A DNA stretch of 64,000 nt from VGBV01 sp963780395. Lineage in GTDB: Bacteria > Actinomycetota > Thermoleophilia > Solirubrobacterales > 70-9. Where the stretch lies: the NCBI GenBank assembly GCA_963780395.1, contig CAWABY010000002.1, positions 19,861 to 83,860 on the forward strand, given 5' to 3'. This document shows positions 58,005 to 64,000 of the stretch, piece after piece (positions within the stretch are counted from its first letter, which is position 1; each line of letters starts with the position of its first letter). The notes beneath the pieces are model-generated. The model saw only the letters and a list, made by a program, of their open reading frames with translations. It was not told the DNA's origin and made no database searches. A program made the translations under genes and the position numbers.

Positions 58005-61000
58005 CACTCGCTCTCGTCCCGGTCCTCGCCGGGCTCCTCCTCGGGCAGGCCGCGCTCGCGCCGGCAGATCGGCTGGAAGTGGCAGTAGTCGGGGCACTTG
58101 CCGTCGAGCGGGTCACGGATCACCTCGCCGGAGCGGATCGAGCCGATGATCTCCTCGGCCCGGGCCCGGGCGGCGTCGAGCGCCGCCTCGAAGTCCTCGT
58201 CGGCGAGCTGGTCGCGCGGGCGGGGTCCGAGCGGCGCCAGATCCTCGGCCAGCTCCTTCCGCAGCAGTCCCTTCGGCGCGCGCTGGGAGGTGGCGCCGAG
58301 CGGCCGGTAGAGCCCGCCGGCCAGGTCCAGCCCCCAGATCTCCCGCGCCGCCAGCAGGTAGAGCTGGAGCTGCAGCTTGCCGCGCTCCAGCATCCCCTTG
58401 CCCCCGTCGACCTTCGAGCCGACCTTGTAGTCCTGGACCAGCGCTTCGCCGCCGGGCCCGAAGTCGATCCGGTCGATGCGGCCCGTGGATGCCGCCGCCC
58501 TTCAGCTGCAGCGGCGGCCTCTCGGGGTCCTCGAACCCGAAGCTGGCCTCGGTCAGGGACGGGTTGGGCTTGAACGCGGCGCCCGCGCTCGCCTCGTCGA
58601 CCAGGAAGGCGACGACCAGGCCTTCGACGCGGTGCAGCAGCGCGGCGGTGTCGGCGCGCTCGCGCGGCAGCTTCTCGGGCCCGAGCTCCGAGATCAGCTC
58701 GCGGGCGCGCTCGATCCAGGTGTCCAGGGTGGTCGGCGGTCGGGGCCCTGTCCTCGGTCGGGTGGCTCGAGATAGAGCGTTCTCGAGGACCAGGTGGGCG
58801 ACCGACCCGGCGGCGAGCGCGTCGCCGAGCGGGGCGGTCTGCTCTGGCTCCAGCTCGCGCTCGACGAACCAGCGGTAGGGGCACTCCGCGTACTTCTCGA
58901 GCGTCGAGGGGCCGAACAGCTCCTTGGCGTCCATCAGCTCCAGCACCGCGTCTTGGCGAAGCCCCCTGGGCCGCAGGCGGTCCTCCGGGATCCGGGCGGT
59001 GACTCCCGCGATCCGCTCCGTCACGGCGGGGTCGGGCTGCTCGCCCGCGACCGGGCGGGCCGCCAGCGATCGCGCCAGCTCCTCGGCGGTGGGGCGTCGG
59101 CGGCGTCGAAGACGGAGTCGGCCAGGCCCGCTCCCGCCGGCCTCCTCGAACAGCGCCTCGTCGCGCTCCTCGATCCCCTCGGGCAGGGCGGGGGAGAGCA
59201 GCTCGCGGACGTCGTCGACGAACGGGCGAGCGCGCGCCAGCGCCGCCCTCGTCGTCGGCGCTCCGCCACGAAAGCCAGAGCTGCCGCTTGGGGCGCGAGA
59301 GCAGCATCCCGAACAGGTAGCGGTCCTCGACCTCGGCCTTGCGGCGGGGAGGCAGCTCCAGGCCCGCGCGGGCCTCGTCGGAGAGCAGCGGCCCGCCGGT
59401 GTCGCGGCGGGGAAAGTCGCCGTCCTGCAGCGAGGCGACGAAGATGTGGCCGACCCGCCTCGCGCGGGCGCTGTAGGGGCTGATGACGCGGACTCGTCCC
59501 GCGCGTCGGGCCTCGCCAGAGCGCCACCCGCTGCTCGGAGATCGCGGCGATCGCGTCGGCGGGGGAGTTGGGCAGCCCCAGCTCGGCCAGCTCGGCCAGC
59601 GCGCCCTCCAGCTCGGCGCCCGCGCGCAGCTCGAGGGCGCGCTCCTCGCTCGCGGGCTCGCCCTCCCGGTACAGGACGGCCTCTGCCAGCCAGCGCGCCT
59701 GGCGGCCCGGCCTCGCGCAGCAGCTCCCCGCCGGATCCGGCCTTTCGCAGGCGCTCGATCTCCTCCAGCGGCGCCGGTTCTTCCGCTGCCATGCCTCGTG
59801 GGCCTGGTCGGCCGTGCGCAGCCGGTCGCGGCGAACGCGGCGCTCCAGCCAGTCGACGCGGCCAGGGCGAGGCGACCCCCGGCGTCCGCAGGTAGGCGAG
59901 CAGGTCCTCGGCCTCGCCGCGCCCGACCGCGGCGCGCAGCAGCGCGATCAGCCCGGCACCCGTAAGCGTCCGGGTCACCGGCAGGTCCGCCTGGACCGCG
60001 ACCGGGATCCGGAAGCGGGAGAACACCCGGCGCAGCAGCGGCCCCGCGCCGGCGGGATCGCGGACGACCACCACGATCTCGCCCGCGGGGACTTCGCGGT
60101 CGAGCAGCCGGGCGACCTCGGAGCCGATCGTCTCGGCCTCGGCCAGCTCGCCGGCCGAGGCAAGCAGCGCCAGCCCGCCGTCGTTCTCGATCGGGTCGCC
60201 GGGCTCCTCCCCGAAGCGCCGCTCGAGCTCGAATAGGGTGCGGCTGCGCGTGAAGTCGGGGTTCGTCTCGAGGTGGCGGACGGAGACCCCAGGCACGTCC
60301 CGCAGCTGGGCGAACAGGGCCCCCCGGGCCGCGGTCAGCACCGCCCGGTCCTCGTAGGGAAGGGCGACGGTGACCTCCGCAGCCTCCCAGAGCTCGCGCA
60401 CCAGGTCCATCTGCTCGGGGGTGAGGTCGTCGAAGCCATAGAACAGGACGGGGCGGCCCGACCAGCCGTCCGGATGCGAGCGCAAAGCCGCGGTGGCGGC
60501 CGCGGCGAGCCCGTGCGAGTCCTCGCGTCCCATCTCGTCGCGCAGCTCGCAGAAGGCCCGGTAGAGCGAAGCCACCTCCGCCTCGTACGGGCCCGCCTCC
60601 GTGGCCCGCTCACCCAGGGTCCCCGGGTCGATGCCGGCCGCTTGGAGCTCGGAGATCAGCTCCTCGAGCGCCGAGGCGAAGCCCGGCTGGCGCGCCGAGG
60701 CCGCCAGCCGCACCAGCTCGACGCGCGACGCGGCCTCGGCGGCGAGGCGGCGGCGCTGCACGCCGCTGAGCTGAGGCCGCGCGGGCACGCCCAGCGCCCC
60801 GGCGACCAGCGTGAACAGGCGGTCGAACGTGCAGACGCGCGCGCCGACGAGGGGAGCCCCGTCCCGCGTGAGCTCCTCCTCGAAGCGCTCGACGTCGTCG
60901 GCCGTCGGCACGACCAGGATCGGATCGCGCGGGAGGGCCGCGCGGAAGGCCTCCAGGATCGCGCCGGTGCGCCCCGAGTTCGGGGGCCCGGCGATCACGC

Positions 61001-61010
61001 TCAGCGCCAT
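58004..61010 (-). pseudogene. AddB-like helicase-nuclease subunit, multiple frameshifts
   Basis: A 3.0-kb gene for the inactivated-helicase partner. The N-terminal phosphate loop is VIAGPPNSGRTGAILEAF, and the C-terminal nuclease part has KYAECPYRWFVERELEP, QDYKVG and the Fe-S-type Cys ending CPDYCHFQPICRRER, as in AddB. From 61010 to about 59865 one frame is intact. After that plausible protein sequence requires frame changes near 59860, 59780, 59705, 59505, 59240 and 58485, with good family text in each piece (for example GRVDWLERRVRRDRL and YLFGMLLSRPKRQLWLSWRS). ATG with GGAGG upstream. The same explanation, error or decay, applies as for its partner. Confidence 0.78.
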
Positions 61011-61200
61011 TGCGCCTCCGCTCTCATCGCAGCCAGCATAGGCACGTGCCCGGCTCCGGATAACGGCTCAAACCGCGCCGAAATGCGGATAACGCGCGGA
61101 AACCCGGGGGTCCGATTTGCCGTCGGGGGGCGACTCTATCTTTGCCCGCGCATCGCATTAGAGACACCAGAACAGTCCCCGAGAAGAAACCGGATCTGAC

Positions 61201-61656
61201 ATGACACTCTGCTTCGTAGACCCCGCCGACGCCATCCGCGCGATCGCCGACTCCGTCGGCCGCGAGGCTCGCCGCCAGCTTCTGGGCGAGGCCGTGCGCG
61301 CCTGGGTCGATGAGATCCCCGACACCGAGCTCGAGGACCACTACGCCAAGGCGATATCCGAGCTGGACGAGCACGACATCTCGATGCTGGCCGCATGGCA
61401 CGGATCGATGGAGGTCGGCCAGCCCGTCCCGAACCGCGACTTCCTGATGGGCGCATTCGACTCGCTCGGCGAGCACCGCCGCGAGGCGCTGAAGCTCGCC
61501 GCCGGCTTCCGGGGCGAGGAGGCCTTCGAGGAGGGCATCAGCGAGGAGCGTGCGCTCGACACGGTGCTCGAGTGGCTCTCGCACCCCCGTCTGATGGAGC
61601 TCGCCCGCGAGGCGACCGAGCTCTACATCTGGGACCGCGCGGGCTCCGAGAACTAG
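61201..61656 (+). CDS. hypothetical protein (151 residues)
   Basis: An acidic, mainly helical soluble protein, not recognised. Segments: DAIRAIADSVGREARRQLLGEAVRAWVDE, then SMLAAWHGSMEVGQPVPNRD, and a C-terminal helix pair ending LYIWDRAGSEN. One Cys, no membrane segment. The 190 bases before it hold a possible -10 box TATCTT (61137-61142) and little else; no strong ribosome site is seen. Convergent with the HAD gene, stops overlapping by four bases. Confidence 0.65.
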   Translation: MTLCFVDPADAIRAIADSVGREARRQLLGEAVRAWVDEIPDTELEDHYAKAISELDEHDISMLAAWHGSMEVGQPVPNRDFLMGAFDSLGEHRREALKLAAGFRGEEAFEEGISEERALDTVLEWLSHPRLMELAREATELYIWDRAGSEN

Positions 61657-62321
61657 CGCGGTCCCGCGGAACCGCCGTCGAGGCCCGCGACCTCGCGGAC
61701 CTCTGCGATCGCCTGGTCGTTGTGGCGGTAGTGCACGGCTGAGATGCCGAGCTCGCGGGCGGCCTCGACGTTGGCCTCGATGTCGTCGATGAACAGGCAC
61801 TCGCCCGGCTCGGGGTCGCCGAGGCGGTTCAGGGTGAGCTCGTAGATCTCGGGGTCCGGCTTGCGCATGCCGACGAAGGCCGAGTCCACGACCAGCTCGA
61901 AGATCTCATCCACCGGAAGCATCGAGCGCCAGCGGGGCTCCCACTCCCGCACGTTGTTGGTCAGCATCGCCATCCTCAGCCCGCTCCCCTTGAGCTCGCG
62001 CATCAGCTGGATCATCTGCTCGTTCGGGTTCAGCGCCTTGAAGTAGATCTCGGCGAAGCGGTGCATCTCGGGACGGTGGCCCAGGTCCGGCTCGAGCTCG
62101 TCGGCGAGCTTGGCCAGGAAGTCGACCTCGGTGACGCGGCCCGTCTCGAGCTCGAACAGCGGGTGCTTGCCCTCACGCTCGGAGATTCGGCCCATCGCCC
62201 TGCCGAGCTCCTCCATCGCGATCCCGGTGTCGTCCTGGACCGCCGCGAACGAGCTGACCAGCGGGGTCGTCAGCACGCCGCCGAAGTCCGAGATCACCGT
62301 CGTGATTCCCCGCTCGCCCAC
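61653..62321 (-). CDS. HAD-family hydrolase
   Basis: A 222-residue haloacid-dehalogenase-fold enzyme of the epoxide-hydrolase N-terminal/Acad10-like type. Motif I is ISDFGGVLT: the nucleophile Asp is present, but the usual second Asp of DxD is replaced by Gly (DFG). Motif II lies in MAMLTNNV, motif III is the Lys in GMRKPDPEIYELTL, and motif IV is CLFIDDIEANVEAA. With the DxD acid missing, phosphatase activity is doubtful and dehalogenase-like or other chemistry is possible. Cytoplasmic; substrate unknown. Confidence 0.85.
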   Translation of the reverse strand: MGERGITTVISDFGGVLTTPLVSSFAAVQDDTGIAMEELGRAMGRISEREGKHPLFELETGRVTEVDFLAKLADELEPDLGHRPEMHRFAEIYFKALNPNEQMIQLMRELKGSGLRMAMLTNNVREWEPRWRSMLPVDEIFELVVDSAFVGMRKPDPEIYELTLNRLGDPEPGECLFIDDIEANVEAARELGISAVHYRHNDQAIAEVREVAGLDGGSAGPR

Positions 62322-62331
62322 CGCGCCTCGC

Positions 62332-63036
62332 TCAGCCGCGCCAGATCAGGTAGCTGCCCAGCCCCGGCGCACCCTCGGCCGAGGTTCGCAGCAGAGCCGC
62401 GGTCACGCCTCCGGCGGGACCGGGCGCATCGCCCATGCGGGTGCCGGCGGCGCGCATCGGGGGCGCCTCCTCCTCGGCGCCCCACAGCTCAAGCCCGGCA
62501 CGCGACTGCCTGCCGCCGCGGTCGTACTGGGTCGAGAGGAAGGCCTCGGGGTAGTGCCTGACCCCGCCCTCGGGGTCCAGCAGCCATGCCTCCGAGCCCT
62601 CGGCGCCGTGGGAGTCCGCGCCCGCCTCGCCGCGGCTGAGGACGACCAGCAGGGCCCCGTCCGACGCGGGCAGGGTCAGGTGGCGCAGCACCTGTGCGCC
62701 GTCTGTCGGGTCGGCGCCCCAGCGGGTCACGTGCCCCGGGCACTCGATCGTGCGGCCCCCGGGCTCGATCTGGATCGAAGCCGCGCAGGGCCCGGACTCG
62801 GTGCCGTCGCCGTTCAACGAGATGGCGCCGGGACGCGGGCGCAGCTTCGCCTCGACGCGAGCGTCCGCCGCCTCGAGCACCAGCGTCGTCTCCTCGTCTG
62901 CCTCGATCTCCGCCGATGCGGCGGCGACCGCATCTCCTTGGGCCAGCAGGCCCGCGCTGAAGCCGCCGAGCGTCCAGCCGAGGCCGGCGAGCCCGGACGC
63001 CTCGTCCCAGAAGCCGCAGACGGCCCCGCCGCTCAT
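62332..63036 (-). CDS. hypothetical beta-rich protein
   Basis: A 234-residue soluble protein, no recognised family. It begins SGGAVCGFWDEASGLAGLGW and is built of alternating strands with many Ala/Gly/Asp: EETTLVLEAADARVEAKLRPRPG, SIQIEPGGRTIECPGHVTRW. It ends GVTAALLRTSAEGAPGLGSYLIWRG. No signal or membrane segment. The ATG overlaps the FxsA stop (ATGA), so it is translationally coupled to a membrane-protein gene. Confidence 0.6.
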   Translation of the reverse strand: MSGGAVCGFWDEASGLAGLGWTLGGFSAGLLAQGDAVAAASAEIEADEETTLVLEAADARVEAKLRPRPGAISLNGDGTESGPCAASIQIEPGGRTIECPGHVTRWGADPTDGAQVLRHLTLPASDGALLVVLSRGEAGADSHGAEGSEAWLLDPEGGVRHYPEAFLSTQYDRGGRQSRAGLELWGAEEEAPPMRAAGTRMGDAPGPAGGVTAALLRTSAEGAPGLGSYLIWRG

Positions 63037-63635
63037 CCGGGGAAGGGACGCCTCTCGCCCGGAGGCAGCGCCTGGTCCTCGTCGCGCACCTCGTGGGCGG
63101 TGCCCTCGATGTCGCCTGGCCGCGGGCCGGCGCTCTCCCAGCTGAAGTCCTCGGCCCCCTGCCGTGTGCGCGGCTGTCCTTCGGATGGGCCGCCGTTCGC
63201 CTGGCGGGGCTCCCGGCGCGTACCACGGTCCTTCTGCATGCGGCCGTAGCCCCAGACCGCCGCCTTCGGCCCCCAGGAGAGGCGGCTGATCCCGAGCCAC
63301 TTGAGGAAGGTGCGGATGATCGCCCTCGTGGGCGGGATCAGCAGCGCCAGCCCGAGGATGTCGGTGATGAAGCCCGGGGTCAGCAAGAGCGCTCCCCCGA
63401 AGATGATCAGGACCCCGTCGAGCACCTCCTTGGCGGGCACGCGGCTCTCGGCCATCGCCCGGTTGAAGGCGACCCACGCCGAGCGCCCCTGATGGCGCAG
63501 CAGGAAGGCGCCCAGCAGGCTGTCAACGAGCAGCAGGAGAATCGTCGGGCCGATCCCGATCGCGCCACCCACCTGGATGATCACGTAGAGCTCGACCAGC
63601 GGGACGACGATGAATGCGATCACGAGCAGAAGCAC
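63033..63635 (-). CDS. fxsA: FxsA-family membrane protein
   Basis: About 200 residues. The N-terminal FxsA domain has the usual pattern: LLLVIAFIVVPLVELYVIIQVGGAIG, then TILLLLVDSLLGAFLLRHQGRSAW, and AKEVLDGVLIIFGGALLLTPGFITDILG. That predicts three to four membrane helices. The C-terminal tail is hydrophilic and Arg/Gly/Pro-rich. In E. coli FxsA (YeaH-region F exclusion protein) limits phage T7 exclusion by F; elsewhere its role is unknown. The GTG at 63635 is chosen because it begins the first helix and has TAGCCT seven bases upstream; the longer open frame is not plausible. Confidence 0.85.
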   Translation of the reverse strand: MLLLVIAFIVVPLVELYVIIQVGGAIGIGPTILLLLVDSLLGAFLLRHQGRSAWVAFNRAMAESRVPAKEVLDGVLIIFGGALLLTPGFITDILGLALLIPPTRAIIRTFLKWLGISRLSWGPKAAVWGYGRMQKDRGTRREPRQANGGPSEGQPRTRQGAEDFSWESAGPRPGDIEGTAHEVRDEDQALPPGERRPFPG

Positions 63636-63642
63636 GTGGGAA

Positions 63643-63648
63643 AGGCTA
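63643..63648 (-). promoter_or_regulatory. -10 box TAGCCT for fxsA
   Basis: TAGCCT on the minus strand, seven bases before the GTG start, consistent with a leaderless transcript. Confidence 0.45.
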
Positions 63649-63695
63649 CCCAGGCACGCTCGGCCGCCGCCGGGCGCCTTCGCGCCCGCGCCTCC

Positions 63696-63701
63696 TATCC
63701 T
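63696..63701 (+). promoter_or_regulatory. -10 box TATCCT for the DUF59 gene
   Basis: TATCCT eight bases before the ATG at 63710, with no ribosome site between; divergent from the fxsA promoter 48 bases away. Confidence 0.5.
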
Positions 63702-63709
63702 CTCTAGGC

Positions 63710-64000
63710 ATGGCAACCGAGGAACAGGTCTATGAGGCCCTGGAAGAGGTGATCGACCCCGAGCTGGGGCTCGACTTCGTCTCGCTGGGGCTGGTCTACG
63801 ACGTCGACGTGCAGGACCAGAGCGGCGAGGTGTTCGTCACCTTCACGCTGACCACGCCCGCCTGCCCGATCGGGCCGCAGGTCTCAGAGCAGATGCGCGA
63901 GTTCGTCGGCGAGCTCGACGGCGTCCAGAAGGTCCACCCGAAGATGATCTTCGATCCGCCGTGGTCCCCGGAGATGATGTCCGAGGACGCGAAGTTCGCG
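63710..64000 (+). CDS. MIP18/DUF59 metal-sulfur cluster assembly factor, N-terminal part
   Basis: The frame is open to the window end (97 residues seen of a protein usually about 100-110). EEVIDPELGLDFVSLGLVYDVDV is the DUF59 signature and TLTTPACPIGPQVSEQM carries the conserved Cys thought to bind an Fe-S cluster. MIFDPPWSPEMMSEDAK is the typical C-terminal stretch. Relatives (SufT, PaaD-like) help assemble iron-sulfur proteins. The gene starts behind a TATCCT box, leaderless type. Confidence 0.88.
   Translation, partial: MATEEQVYEALEEVIDPELGLDFVSLGLVYDVDVQDQSGEVFVTFTLTTPACPIGPQVSEQMREFVGELDGVQKVHPKMIFDPPWSPEMMSEDAKFA

Overview
The window is very GC-rich, densely packed bacterial DNA. Inference: an actinobacterium of the Thermoleophilia/Solirubrobacterales type. 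The support is composition, frequent GTG/TTG starts, many TANNNT boxes placed 6-10 bases before start codons (leaderless transcripts), and an actinobacterial-type group 1h [NiFe]-hydrogenase locus. No rRNA, tRNA, CRISPR, prophage or insertion sequence was seen, and no gene-free stretch exceeds about 300 bases.

Layout. 1-11 kb: the end of an M28 peptidase, fatty-acid degradation genes (hydroxyacyl-CoA dehydrogenase, thiolase, acyl-CoA dehydrogenase), an MMPL transporter remnant, a DNA glycosylase, assorted hydrolases, a cell-wall-binding-repeat-like protein and an M23 murein peptidase. The thiolase and acyl-CoA dehydrogenase promoters share almost the same 21-base TetR-like operator. 12.7-18.7 kb: aspartate-family synthesis (lysA, hom, thrC, thrB) with SHOCT and thioredoxin-like genes between. 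18.7-24 kb: a small membrane protein with 22 strict Ser-x-x triplets, a cupin, a FAD-Rieske oxidoreductase, a helical protein and a GCS2-type carboxylate-amine ligase.

24.1-40.4 kb is the centrepiece: hypC, a second hypC-like gene, hypD, hypE (frameshifted), hydrogenase small and large subunits, a NifU/Rieske-like fusion, three little-known proteins, the maturation protease, hypA, hypB, a tandem SIS-domain protein and hypF. Most genes from the NifU fusion to hypF overlap by a few bases. Converging on this operon is a Fur-family regulator, a nickel-permease-like gene and a zinc-ribbon gene, behind a promoter carrying TTGCRA hexamers that resemble a Nur box. Together these would import and sense nickel, build the NiFe(CN)2CO site and make an uptake hydrogenase of the kind known to oxidise atmospheric H2.

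41.3-64 kb: a large glutamate synthase subunit with no small subunit beside it, a secreted CocE-type hydrolase, an FHA protein, a SRPBCC protein, a lipoprotein, a penicillin-binding transpeptidase, a MarP-like membrane protease, an HxlR regulator, an AddA/AddB-like helicase-nuclease pair broken by about ten frameshifts, a HAD hydrolase, FxsA and the start of a MIP18/DUF59 protein. Three other genes (a Gly/Asn-repeat protein, hom, hypE) each carry one apparent single-base frameshift, so sequence error must be considered throughout.
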